From assembly GCF_900184225.1 (NCBI RefSeq), contig NZ_FXWZ01000003.1:745683-809682 (forward strand): DNA of 64,000 nucleotides. The letters run 5' to 3'. The stretch comes from Brevibacterium ihuae. GTDB taxonomy: Bacteria > Actinomycetota > Actinomycetes > Actinomycetales > Brevibacteriaceae. Positions 51,530-59,768 of the stretch are shown piece by piece. A program made the position numbers and the translations under genes. The notes below the pieces were generated by a model, which saw only the letters and a list, made by a program, of their open reading frames with translations, had not been told where the DNA came from and ran no database searches. The stretch's first letter is position 1, and each line of letters begins with the position of its first letter.

Positions 51530-51620
51530 CTCATCGTGTGCACATCAGTATTCATACACCCATTGCAAAGATTTTTGTGATTCTCATGTGCTGTGTGCAA
51601 CAATTTCGCTGGTTCACACC
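51530..51620. promoter_or_regulatory. AT-rich promoter region upstream of the TAXI-TRAP genes
   Basis: Within the 381-base gap 51408-51788, this stretch is strikingly AT-rich for the window, with GATTTTTGTGATTCTCATG and several TGTGCA or GTGCAA motifs in partial dyad arrangement. It probably contains the promoter and regulator sites of the TRAP operon. No gene is supported in the gap. Confidence 0.4.
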
Positions 51621-51788
51621 CGTGAATCGCACACGCGTCCATCCGCACGTTCACATCGCTCCGGGATCTCGATGGCGAGCCGCCCCCGCTCTCCGACCCC
51701 CGAGGGAACACCCGGCATGAGCGCACCCACCTTCCGCCGGCAGCACGCACCGGCTCGGCGGAGTCAGATCCAGAACAGGACCGGGACG

Positions 51789-52922
51789 ATGAAGAGAATC
51801 ACACGGGCTCTCGCCTCCATCACCGCTGGCGTCATGCTGCTGTCGGGCTGCGCTCAGCTCGAGCTCAACCAGGAGGTCGACGACTTCCCCGAGTTCACCG
51901 CGTGGACGACCTACGGCACGGGCACCTCGACCTACGCCGACCTCGCCGCCGCGGCGAACACGATCTCCACGGAGGAGGACGCGCAGATCCGCATCCTCAC
52001 GTCCGATACGGCGGTCGGGCGTCTCAGCCCCCTGCGGAACAAGCAGGCCGTGATGTCGCGCACGGGTGACGAGTACATGTTCTCGTTCCACGGAGAAGAG
52101 GACTTCACCACCGCCGACTGGGGCCCGCAGGACCTGCGGATCGTCTGGGCGCCCACCGGCCCGCACGCCATGATGACGCGGACGAACACCGGCATCGAGA
52201 CGCCGATGGATCTCGCGGGGAAGAAGGTGCCGCGGATCACCGCGAACCCCTCGGTCAACAACAAGTTCGACGCGTACCTCGCCTATGCGGGCCTCACCTG
52301 GGATGATGTCGTCCCCGTCGAGGTCGCCTACAGCGAGCAGCCCGGCGCGCTCCAGGCCGGGAAGATCGACGTGCTGTTCCAGCAGGTCTACGGGTCCTCG
52401 CTCTACGAGCTCGAGAGCGCGGTCGACACCGCCTGGGTGGCGCTCGACCCGGAGGAGACCGAACGCATCGCCGCGCTCCAGGAGGTCGCTCCCGCGGTCG
52501 AGGTCGGCCCGTTCGAGGGGGCCGCCGGCCAGGAGGAGGGCCAGACGGACAACGGCTTCATCTACCCGCTGCCGATCGTCGCGTACGAGGAGGTCTCCGA
52601 TTCGCAGGCGTACTACACGGCCAACGCCTTCCAGGAGCACTACCCGCTGTACAAGGATGCGACGGCGACCACCGAGAACTGGGACATCGAGCACGTGGTC
52701 AAGATGCCCACACAGGTCCCCTTCCACGACGGCACCGTGCAGTTCCTCGAGGAGAACGGCGCCTGGACCGAGGAGGCCGAGCAGCGCAATCAGGAGCTCA
52801 TCGCCTACGGCGAGGAGATGCGCGAGACCTGGCCGGACTTCCTCGAGCAGGCCGACGCCTCCGGGGATCTCAAGCCGCAGTGGATCGAGTGGAAGGACGA
52901 GCATCTCGAACCGATCGACTGA
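51789..52922 (+). CDS. TAXI family TRAP transporter solute-binding lipoprotein
   Basis: A 377-residue predicted lipoprotein (lipobox LLSGC, Cys21) of the TAXI class of TRAP receptors: YGTGTSTYADLAAAAN near the start, RIVWAPTGPHAMMTRTNTGIETPMDLAGKKV, and VAYSEQPGALQAGKIDVLFQQ. It captures an organic acid outside the membrane and hands it to the permease encoded 69 bases downstream. ATG 51789 has AGGA eight bases ahead; in-frame ATGs upstream are not supported. It adjoins the fatty-acid-type thiolase. Confidence 0.92.
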   Translation: MKRITRALASITAGVMLLSGCAQLELNQEVDDFPEFTAWTTYGTGTSTYADLAAAANTISTEEDAQIRILTSDTAVGRLSPLRNKQAVMSRTGDEYMFSFHGEEDFTTADWGPQDLRIVWAPTGPHAMMTRTNTGIETPMDLAGKKVPRITANPSVNNKFDAYLAYAGLTWDDVVPVEVAYSEQPGALQAGKIDVLFQQVYGSSLYELESAVDTAWVALDPEETERIAALQEVAPAVEVGPFEGAAGQEEGQTDNGFIYPLPIVAYEEVSDSQAYYTANAFQEHYPLYKDATATTENWDIEHVVKMPTQVPFHDGTVQFLEENGAWTEEAEQRNQELIAYGEEMRETWPDFLEQADASGDLKPQWIEWKDEHLEPID

Positions 52923-52991
52923 TCCCGCCTCCGCTCCCCACTCCTCAACCGGGGCCCGCTGCGGCGGCCCGATCGAACGACAGGAACTCCC

Positions 52992-55259
52992 ATGAATCAG
53001 AGAATCACCCCGATCTGGAAGGGCGTCATCGTCGTGCTCACCCTGCTCGGCGTGCTGCTGGCGATGAGCCAGGCCTTCTTCTGGAGCCCGTTCGGGCTCA
53101 CCTTCCTCACGAACTCCTACCTCTACTACACGCTCGCGTTCTTCCTCCCGATCGTGTTCCTCGTGTTCCCGGTCGCGAAGTCGCAGAAGGACCGGCCGAT
53201 GCCGTTCTACGACGTCGCGCTCGCGGCGCTGACCTTCGTCGTCGCGTTCTACTTCGGCTTCAACGGCGAGAACATCGTCAATCTCGGCTGGGACAAGTCC
53301 CTGAGCTACCCGACGATCACCATCATCTTCTCGTTCGTCTTCTGGCTCATCGTCCTCGAGGCGCTGCGGCGCTCTGCCGGCCTCGTCGTCACGCTCATCG
53401 CGCTCGTGTTCTCGATCTACCCGATGTTCGCGCTCGCCGTCCCCGTGCCCTTCCTCCAGGGGATCCCGTACCAGCTCGACGACGCAGCCCGCATCCACGT
53501 CATGGGCGTCGACTCGATCCTCGGCCTGCCGCTCCAGACCGCGGCCTCGATCCTCATCGGGTTCCTCCTGTTCGGCGTCGCGCTCCAGCACACCGGCGGC
53601 GCGACCTTCTTCTACGATCTCGCCCAGTCGGTCTTCGGACGCTATCGCGGAGGCTCGGCCAAGGTGTCGGCGATCTCCTCGGCATTCATGGGCATGATGA
53701 GCGGCTCCGCGGTGTCGAACGTCCTCACCACCGGCCCGATGACGATCCCGGCGATGAAGAAGTCCGGGTTCCCCGGACGCTATGCAGCAGGCGTCGAGGC
53801 GACCGCCTCGACCGGCGGCACCATCACTCCGCCGATCATGGGCACCGCGGCCTTCCTCATGGTGTCCTTCGTCGGCGTGCCCTACGGTGAGATCGCGCTC
53901 GCCGCAGCCATCCCGGCAGTGCTGTACTACTTCGGCATCTTCATCCAGGTCGACGCGTACTCCGCCAAGACCGGCCTGCAGGGCGTCGCCAAGCACCTCC
54001 TGCCCAAGGCCGGACGGACCGCACTGCTCGGCTGGCCCTACATCGTGGCGCTCATCGGACTCATCCTCCTGCTCACCGTGCAGAAGAACGAGTCGCAGGC
54101 GCCCTACTGGGTCGTCGGCTTCCTCCTCGTGGTCTCGCTCTTCATGAAGGATCACCGGCTCACCCCGAAGTCGTTCTTCGACTTCCTCTTCGCCGGCGGA
54201 AAGACCATCGCGGAGATCATCGGCATCATCGCCGGCGTCGGCCTCATCGTCGGCGGCCTGTCGATGACCGGGGTGTCCCTGTCCCTGGCGCGCGAGCTCA
54301 TCACCCTCGTCGGCGACAACCTCTTCCTCATCCTCATCGCCGGCGCGGTCACCTCGTTCGTCCTCGGCATGGGCATGACCGTGTCCGCGGTGTACGTGTT
54401 CCTCGCGATCGTCATGGCCCCGGCGCTCACCGGCATGGGGATCAACCCGATCGCCGCGCACCTGTTCGTCATCTACTGGGCGACTGTCTCCTACATCACC
54501 CCGCCGGTCGCGCTCGCCTCCTTCGCGGCGGCGAACATCGCCGGCACCCCACCGATGTCGACCTCGTTCACTGCGATGCGCCTGGGTTCGGTGAAGTACA
54601 TCATCCCGTTCGCGTTCGTCCTCAACCCCGCACTCGTCGCCCAGGATTCGACGGTGTTCCAGATCATCTACACCTTCGTGTTCGCTCTCATCGGCGTGTT
54701 CTTCCTCGGCTGCGCCTTCGAGGGCTGGATGATCGGCGTGGCCCGCCGTCTCACCCTGGTCATGCGGATCGTGCTGTTCGCCGCCGGCCTGGCGACCCTC
54801 GCCCCGGAGCTCGTCTCGAGCCTCATCGGCCTCGCGGTCGGCATCCTCGTCATGGTCATCACCCGGTTCTGGAACGCCGGCGGACCCGAGGAGTCCGCGG
54901 CGATCGAACGCGAGAAGGCTCAGCAGCAGGAGGCCGAGGACGCCGCCGCGGTCAAGGAGTACGCAGCCGCCCATGCGGGCGGGGAGTCCTCCGACGGAGT
55001 CATGGGCCCGACCGCGACCCGCGGCCTCGCCACCGACCTCGACGCCGGAGGGGCGACCGTGCTCCCCGACGATGACCGGGCCGACATCCACCCCGGTGCC
55101 TCGGACCGGCAGGGCCACGTCCACGGCGCGGACCCGAGCAGCGCGCGTGCCGACCGGACCCGCGATGCTGCCGGCGCAGGCAGCGGAGAGCGCGACGGCG
55201 GCAGGCCGGGCGACGATCGGGACGGCAGCGGTCCCGCGCGCCCGGGCGGCGCCGTCTGA
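52992..55259 (+). CDS. TRAP transporter permease, fused small and large subunits (4TM/12TM type)
   Basis: A 755-residue membrane protein: the first four segments (to about residue 130) are the small-subunit-like part, followed by the large DctM-like part with about 12 segments. Signatures include MGMMSGSAVSNVLTTGPMTIPAMKKSGFP, ASTGGTITPPIMGTAAFLM and GMGMTVSAVYVFLAIVMAP. It uses the sodium gradient to import the acid bound by the TAXI receptor. About 110 residues after the last segment are charged and low-complexity (EKAQQQEAEDAAAVKEYAAA, then Asp/Gly/Arg-rich), an unusual tail. AGGA precedes the ATG. Confidence 0.93.
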   Translation: MNQRITPIWKGVIVVLTLLGVLLAMSQAFFWSPFGLTFLTNSYLYYTLAFFLPIVFLVFPVAKSQKDRPMPFYDVALAALTFVVAFYFGFNGENIVNLGWDKSLSYPTITIIFSFVFWLIVLEALRRSAGLVVTLIALVFSIYPMFALAVPVPFLQGIPYQLDDAARIHVMGVDSILGLPLQTAASILIGFLLFGVALQHTGGATFFYDLAQSVFGRYRGGSAKVSAISSAFMGMMSGSAVSNVLTTGPMTIPAMKKSGFPGRYAAGVEATASTGGTITPPIMGTAAFLMVSFVGVPYGEIALAAAIPAVLYYFGIFIQVDAYSAKTGLQGVAKHLLPKAGRTALLGWPYIVALIGLILLLTVQKNESQAPYWVVGFLLVVSLFMKDHRLTPKSFFDFLFAGGKTIAEIIGIIAGVGLIVGGLSMTGVSLSLARELITLVGDNLFLILIAGAVTSFVLGMGMTVSAVYVFLAIVMAPALTGMGINPIAAHLFVIYWATVSYITPPVALASFAAANIAGTPPMSTSFTAMRLGSVKYIIPFAFVLNPALVAQDSTVFQIIYTFVFALIGVFFLGCAFEGWMIGVARRLTLVMRIVLFAAGLATLAPELVSSLIGLAVGILVMVITRFWNAGGPEESAAIEREKAQQQEAEDAAAVKEYAAAHAGGESSDGVMGPTATRGLATDLDAGGATVLPDDDRADIHPGASDRQGHVHGADPSSARADRTRDAAGAGSGERDGGRPGDDRDGSGPARPGGAV

Positions 55260-55350
55260 CACCCGCCGCTCCCGCGCCTCGGCCCGGGTGAGCCGAAGCC
55301 ATCACGCTTCCGCTCACCCGGGCCGCGCCCATTCACGGTCCGACTGCACC

Positions 55351-55519
55351 CTGGTCCGGGACGCGCACCTGACCGGGACGCGCTCCTGATCTGCGCCCGC
55401 TCGCCCGGCACGCTCCCGATCTGCGCACCCTCGACCAGCACGCACCCGACCTGCGTACCCTTCACCTGCGACAGATGTCCCGAAGAACCTCGGAATCCGG
55501 GACTTCTGCCGCAGGTGAA
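55351..55519. repeat. Family II palindrome preceded by 30-bp tandem units
   Basis: Three units of exactly 30 bp start at 55381, 55411 and 55441 (CGCTCCTGATCTGCG type), with a weaker one from 55351. They run into a hairpin whose arms TTCACCTGCGACAGATGTCC (55461-55480) and GACTTCTGCCGCAGGTGAA (ending 55519) pair around CGAAGAACCTCGGAATCCG. This fills the first half of the 510-base gap 55260-55769; the second half holds the TetR promoter. No gene is seen. Confidence 0.7.
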
Positions 55520-55685
55520 CCGGCGATGGGACTGGCTCCACCGCCCGGGTCCGGTTTCGCCGCTCAGGGCCACACGCCGCCTGGGGCCGCGCGCCACCCA
55601 GTGCCCGCTCCACCCCTCGGGACGAGAAGATGTCGATTCCCCCCCCACGGGAGACCGGGGTGCGGTATGGTCGGGTCACGACTTA

Positions 55686-55701
55686 TTGATTGTTCGTTAG
55701 G
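55686..55701 (+). promoter_or_regulatory. Operator copy f of the CTGAACG regulon, before the TetR gene
   Basis: Minus strand CCTAACGAACAATCAA, the most divergent copy. It lies about 20 bases after a TATGGT -10 candidate (55665-55670) and 68 bases before the TetR ATG, suggesting autoregulation. Confidence 0.5.
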
Positions 55702-55769
55702 GAGCAGCGAGGCAGTCGAACGAGGATGTCCGTGCCACTCCGCTCCCCGACCGACACCGGGAGACGACC

Positions 55770-56423
55770 ATGCGCTCGACGAACGGCAGAGCAGACATCC
55801 TGCGTGCCGCCCGCAACACCTTCGCCCGCAAGGGCTATGACGGAGCCTCGATCCGCGACATCGCACAGGAAGCCGGCCTGAGCCTGTCCGCGCTCTACTA
55901 CTACTTCCCCTCCAAGCAGGACGCGCTGTTCGAGCTCATCCGCTTCGCGTTCGAGTGGTACGTCGAGCACGCGAACGCCGTCCTCGAGTCCGCCGGTGAG
56001 CGCAACCCGGAGAGGGTCGCGCTCCTCGTGCGCTTCATCGTCCGGTACCGCTGCGCGAACACCCTGCTCGGGCGGGTCGTCCTGCGCGACACCGAACGCC
56101 TCGACGAGGAGCGCTTCGCCGAGATCCGCTCCCTGCAGCGGCAGTCCCGCGAGCTCCTCGTGGCGGTCCTCCGCGACGGCATGGACAGCGGCGAGTTCCA
56201 TATCGAGAACCCGGAGCTCGCCGGACGCGCGATCCTCTCGATCTGCAACACCATCCCGCTCTGGTACAAGGACGACGGCCCGCTCGACTCCGCTCAGCTC
56301 GAGCGCTCCTACACCGCCTACTGCCTGCGCCTCCTCGGCTACCGGGAGCTCAGCGAGGAGTTCGACCGGCTCCTCGATCTGCCGCTCGAGGAATCGGGCC
56401 ATTCCGGCTTCCTCGACGACTGA
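55770..56423 (+). CDS. TetR family regulator, candidate controller of the acyl-CoA regulon
   Basis: A 217-residue TetR protein: DNA-binding helices in residues 5-50 (RADILRAARNTFARKGYDGASIRDIAQEAGLSLSALYYYFPSKQDAL) and a helical C-terminal ligand domain. The latter (ESLQ-type helices, then ICNTIPLWYKDDGPLDSAQL) is like the KstR2/FadR-like actinobacterial group that senses acyl-CoAs. GGGAG precedes the ATG by six bases. It sits directly upstream of an operator-controlled ACAD operon and has an operator-like site in its own leader, so I infer it binds CTGAACGWNCGNTCAG. Confidence 0.9.
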   Translation: MRSTNGRADILRAARNTFARKGYDGASIRDIAQEAGLSLSALYYYFPSKQDALFELIRFAFEWYVEHANAVLESAGERNPERVALLVRFIVRYRCANTLLGRVVLRDTERLDEERFAEIRSLQRQSRELLVAVLRDGMDSGEFHIENPELAGRAILSICNTIPLWYKDDGPLDSAQLERSYTAYCLRLLGYRELSEEFDRLLDLPLEESGHSGFLDD

Positions 56424-56464
56424 CCCCCTCGGTCCGGCGCCGCCCGATCACGGTGCCGGAGGTC

Positions 56465-56494
56465 TTGCCGTGGTGCCGCGGGAGGGACTACCCT
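56465..56494 (+). promoter_or_regulatory. Promoter of the ACAD-SDR-hydratase operon
   Basis: TTGCCG (56465-56470), 18 bases, TACCCT (56489-56494), followed eight bases later by operator e. Confidence 0.6.
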
Positions 56495-56502
56495 GGCTGT
56501 AA

Positions 56503-56518
56503 CTTAACGAGTGTTCGA
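56503..56518 (+). promoter_or_regulatory. Operator copy e of the CTGAACG regulon
   Basis: CTTAACGAGTGTTCGA, eight bases after the -10 box of the ACAD operon; it shares AACGAGTGTTC exactly with copy c. Confidence 0.65.
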
Positions 56519-56568
56519 TCGCAGATGATCGCGCACTCGCATCACCCCTTCGACGATCGAGGAATCCC

Positions 56569-57738
56569 ATGCGCCGCACCATCTTCACCGACGAGCACGA
56601 CGCGTTCCGCTCAATGTGCCGCGATTTCGTGGCCAAGGAACTCGTCCCCGCCTACGAGCAGTTCGAGAAGGACGGGAAGGTGGCCAAGGAGTTCTTCGCG
56701 AAGATGGGCGAGCTCGGCCTCACCGGCCTCCAGGTCCCCGAGGAGTACGGCGGCGGCGGACAGACCCACACCTTCAAGTTCAACACCATCCTCAACGAGG
56801 AGACCGCCTACGCGGCGACGACGCTCGGCACCCTGCGGGTGCACCAGGACCTCGTCATCCCCTACATCCTCGAGTACGCGAACGAGGAGCAGAAGCAGCG
56901 ATGGCTGCCGGGCATGGCCGCCGGCACGATCATGACCGCGATCGCGATGACCGAGCCCGGCACCGGATCCGATCTCACCGGCATTCGCACGAAGGCGGAG
57001 AAGAAGGGCGACCACTACGTCCTCAACGGCGCCAAGACCTTCATCTCCGGCGGCATCAACGCCGACCGCGTGCTCGTCGTCGCCCGCACCTCGGCCTTCG
57101 ACGAGAACGACCGCCGCGGCGGTCTCTCGATCCTCGTCGTCGACACCGAGACCCCTGGCTTCGAGAAGGGCCGCAACCTCGAGAAGATCGGCCTCAAGAC
57201 CCAGGACACCGCGGAGCTGTCCTTCACCGACGTCGAGGTGCCGGTCACGGACCTCTTGGGTGAGGAGGGGAAGGCCTTCGAGTACCTGTCCCACAATCTC
57301 GCGCAGGAGCGCATGACGATCGCCGTCAACGCCGTGGCGAGCGCGAAGGCCGCGATCCGGTTCGCCTCCGAGTACGCGCACGAGCGCAAGGTGTTCGGCA
57401 GCCCGCTCAAGAGCTTCCAGAACACGAAGTTCGTCCTTGCCGAATGCTCCACCGAGGTCGAGGCCGCGCAGATCATGCTCGACCACGCGATCGAGGCGCT
57501 CGACGCGAACGAGCTCAGCCCGGCCGACGCCGCCCGCGTCAAGCTCTTCACCACCGAGGTGCAGGCCCGCGTCGTCGACAAGTGCCTCCAGGTGCACGGC
57601 GGCTACGGCTACATCCTCGAGTACCCCATCGCCCGCCTCTACGCCGATGCCCGCGTGACCCGGATCTACGGCGGCACGTCCGAGGTGATGAAGACGATCA
57701 TCGCCAAGGACATGGGCCTGTCCGAGAAGCGCGCCTGA
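56569..57738 (+). CDS. Acyl-CoA dehydrogenase (long-chain/isovaleryl-type active site)
   Basis: A 389-residue acyl-CoA dehydrogenase. FAD/substrate motifs AIAMTEPGTGSDLTGI and YVLNGAKTFISGG are present. The C-terminal catalytic position reads IYGGTSEVM, where the usual Glu is Gly; instead Glu247 in LAQERMTI occupies the alternative site known from long-chain and isovaleryl-CoA dehydrogenases. VDKCLQVHGGYGYILEYPIARLYAD is typical. It is the first gene of an operon with an SDR and an enoyl-CoA hydratase (gaps of 114 and 113 bases). Confidence 0.94.
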   Translation: MRRTIFTDEHDAFRSMCRDFVAKELVPAYEQFEKDGKVAKEFFAKMGELGLTGLQVPEEYGGGGQTHTFKFNTILNEETAYAATTLGTLRVHQDLVIPYILEYANEEQKQRWLPGMAAGTIMTAIAMTEPGTGSDLTGIRTKAEKKGDHYVLNGAKTFISGGINADRVLVVARTSAFDENDRRGGLSILVVDTETPGFEKGRNLEKIGLKTQDTAELSFTDVEVPVTDLLGEEGKAFEYLSHNLAQERMTIAVNAVASAKAAIRFASEYAHERKVFGSPLKSFQNTKFVLAECSTEVEAAQIMLDHAIEALDANELSPADAARVKLFTTEVQARVVDKCLQVHGGYGYILEYPIARLYADARVTRIYGGTSEVMKTIIAKDMGLSEKRA

Positions 57739-57852
57739 CGCCTCCCGAGGTGCGGGCGGCTGGGTGCCCGCCCGCACCTCGGCCACCGGAACCCCTGCAC
57801 CGCTCGCGTGCGGACCACGGCGGTCCGGCGCCACCACCGAAGGAGAGACCCC

Positions 57853-58614
57853 ATGAACATCTCAGGACACGCAGCCCTCGTCACCGGCGGCGCCTCCGGC
57901 CTCGGCCTGGCAAGCGTCAAGCGGCTCGTCGCCGAGGGCGCGAAGGTCGTCATCGCCGACCTCAACCCGCCGGCCGAGGACGTCGCAGCGGAGCTCGGCG
58001 ACGCCGTGCGCTTCGTCTCCACGAACGTCTCCGACGAGGCCCAGGTGTCGGCGGCGATGGACGCCGCGGCCGAGCTCGGCGACCTGCGCGCGGTCGTCCA
58101 CTGCGCCGGCATCGGCGGCCCCATGCGCCTCGTCCAGAAGGACGGCTCCGCCGGGAACCTCGACCACTTCCGGAAGATCATCGACGTCAACCTCATCGGC
58201 ACGATGATCGTCGCCAGCCAGGCCGGCGTGCGGATGGCGAAGAACGAGGAGATCGACGGCGAGCGCGGCGTCATCATCTTCACCGCCTCGGTCGCGGCCT
58301 GGGAGGGCCAGATCGGCCAGGCCGCCTACGCCGCCTCGAAGGGCGGGGTCGTCGGCCTCACCCTGTGCGCCGCGCGCGACTACGCCTCGAAGAAGATCCG
58401 CGTCGTCACCATCGCACCGGGAACCGTGGACACCCCGCTGCTCGCGAAGGCCTCCCAGGAGGTCCGCGATTCGCTCGCCGCGATGGTGCCGCCCCCGTCC
58501 CGCCTCGCCCGTCCGGACGAGTACGCCCACCTCGCCCTGTCGATCATCGAGAACGCGATGCTCAACGGCGAGACCATCCGCATGGACGGCGCGATCCGCA
58601 TGGCCCCGCGCTGA
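57853..58614 (+). CDS. SDR family 3-hydroxyacyl-CoA dehydrogenase-like protein
   Basis: A 253-residue SDR: ALVTGGASGLGLASVKRL, VIADLN (Asp favouring NAD), HCAGIGGP, FTASVAAWEGQIGQAAYAASKGG with the catalytic Tyr and Lys, and TIAPGTVDTPLL. The WEGQIGQAAYAASKGGV stretch and overall pattern match the type II 3-hydroxyacyl-CoA dehydrogenase (HSD17B10-like) branch, which fits its place between dehydrogenase and hydratase genes of beta-oxidation. ATG 57853 follows GAAGGAG. Confidence 0.92.
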   Translation: MNISGHAALVTGGASGLGLASVKRLVAEGAKVVIADLNPPAEDVAAELGDAVRFVSTNVSDEAQVSAAMDAAAELGDLRAVVHCAGIGGPMRLVQKDGSAGNLDHFRKIIDVNLIGTMIVASQAGVRMAKNEEIDGERGVIIFTASVAAWEGQIGQAAYAASKGGVVGLTLCAARDYASKKIRVVTIAPGTVDTPLLAKASQEVRDSLAAMVPPPSRLARPDEYAHLALSIIENAMLNGETIRMDGAIRMAPR

Positions 58615-58727
58615 GCGGAGCCCGGCCGCACCACCCGGGCGGGCTCCGGTCCGCCGAAGCGCTCCGGAGCCCGCCCTCCCGTCCCGCACCCCGCCCTGGA
58701 ACAGTCGATGATCGAAGGAGATACGAC

Positions 58728-59519
58728 ATGACCGAGAACACCGCACCCGACGCCACCGAAGCCGAGGTCCTCACCGAGGTCCGCGGCCAGGTGCTCGTCA
58801 TCACCCTCAACCGTCCGAAGGCGAAGAACGCCGCGACCGCCGCGATGGCCGCGCAGATGGCGCAGATCCTCGACGACTTCGACAGCAACGACGAGCTGTT
58901 CGTCGCCGTCATCACCGGCGCCGGCAAGACCTTCTGCTCCGGCATGGACCTCAAGGGCTTCGTGCGCGGCGAGCGCCCGTCCGTCGAGGGCCGCGGATTC
59001 CTCGCGCTCACCGAGGCGCCCCCGCAGAAGCCGCTCATCGCCGCCGTCGAGGGCTATGCGCTCGCGGGCGGGTTCGAGACCATGCTCGCCTGCGACCTCG
59101 TCGTCGCCGCCGACACCGCGAAGTTCGGCATCCCCGAGGTCAAGCGCGGGCTCGCCGCGGCCGCCGGCGGACTCGTCAACCTCCCGCAGCGCACCCACCG
59201 CGCGGTCGCGATGGAGATGGCGCTCACCGGCGACATCTACTCCGCGGAGTTCGGTAAGACCAACGGCTTCGTCAACCGGATCGTCGGCGACGGCGAGGCG
59301 CTCGACGGCGCCCTCGAGCTCGCACAGACGATCGCGGCCAACGGTCCGCTCGCCGTCAAGGCCTCGAAGCAGGTCATCGTCGAGTCCGCCGACTGGTCCG
59401 CCGAGGAGAAGTTCGCCAAGCAGGGCGAGATCGTCAACCCGGTCTTCACCTCCGCCGACGCGAAGGAGGGGGCGACGGCCTTCGCCGAGAAGCGCGCGCC
59501 GCAGTGGACCGGCAAGTGA
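58728..59519 (+). CDS. Enoyl-CoA hydratase/isomerase family protein
   Basis: A 263-residue crotonase. Oxyanion segments GAGKTFCSGMDL and EGYALAGGFETML are present. Of the two classical acids only Glu137 (FGIPEVKRGLAAAAGG) is found; the second site is Ala. The end FAEKRAPQWTGK is typical. It closes the ACAD-SDR-hydratase operon, completing the oxidation/hydration steps. The ATG follows GAAGGAG. Confidence 0.92.
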   Translation: MTENTAPDATEAEVLTEVRGQVLVITLNRPKAKNAATAAMAAQMAQILDDFDSNDELFVAVITGAGKTFCSGMDLKGFVRGERPSVEGRGFLALTEAPPQKPLIAAVEGYALAGGFETMLACDLVVAADTAKFGIPEVKRGLAAAAGGLVNLPQRTHRAVAMEMALTGDIYSAEFGKTNGFVNRIVGDGEALDGALELAQTIAANGPLAVKASKQVIVESADWSAEEKFAKQGEIVNPVFTSADAKEGATAFAEKRAPQWTGK

Positions 59520-59563
59520 CCCCTCGCTGAGGCACGAGCCCTCCTCGCCCCTCCCCGCACACG

Positions 59564-59606
59564 GCAATTTCCTGCGGTTCCTGAGAAGGAATCCGCAGGA
59601 AATTGC
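59564..59606. repeat. Family I palindrome after the enoyl-CoA hydratase gene
   Basis: GCAATTTCCTGCGGTTCCT (59564-59582) pairs with 59587-59606 with one bulge. It is 44 bases after the stop, in the 249-base gap before the CoA-transferase gene, and differs from the 61328 element mainly in the centre. Confidence 0.7.
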
Positions 59607-59768
59607 TGTTTCACGGGGACGCCGGGTCGAGGCGCCGCACCGGACGCCGCCGAGGTGCCCGCATCTCCCGCTCGACCCGCGCCTCGGCAATGTGATGTTG
59701 CGCACGAATGCGCTCGGTCGCGGCCACCCTCGTTTGGCCCGCAACCCCCGGCTTGGCAGTATTCAGAC

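Noticed and set aside
51651..55262. 1203-residue minus-strand open frame
   Set aside because: It lies antisense to the TAXI receptor and TRAP permease and is a low-complexity Arg/Glu/Asp/His-rich shadow frame typical of very GC-rich DNA.
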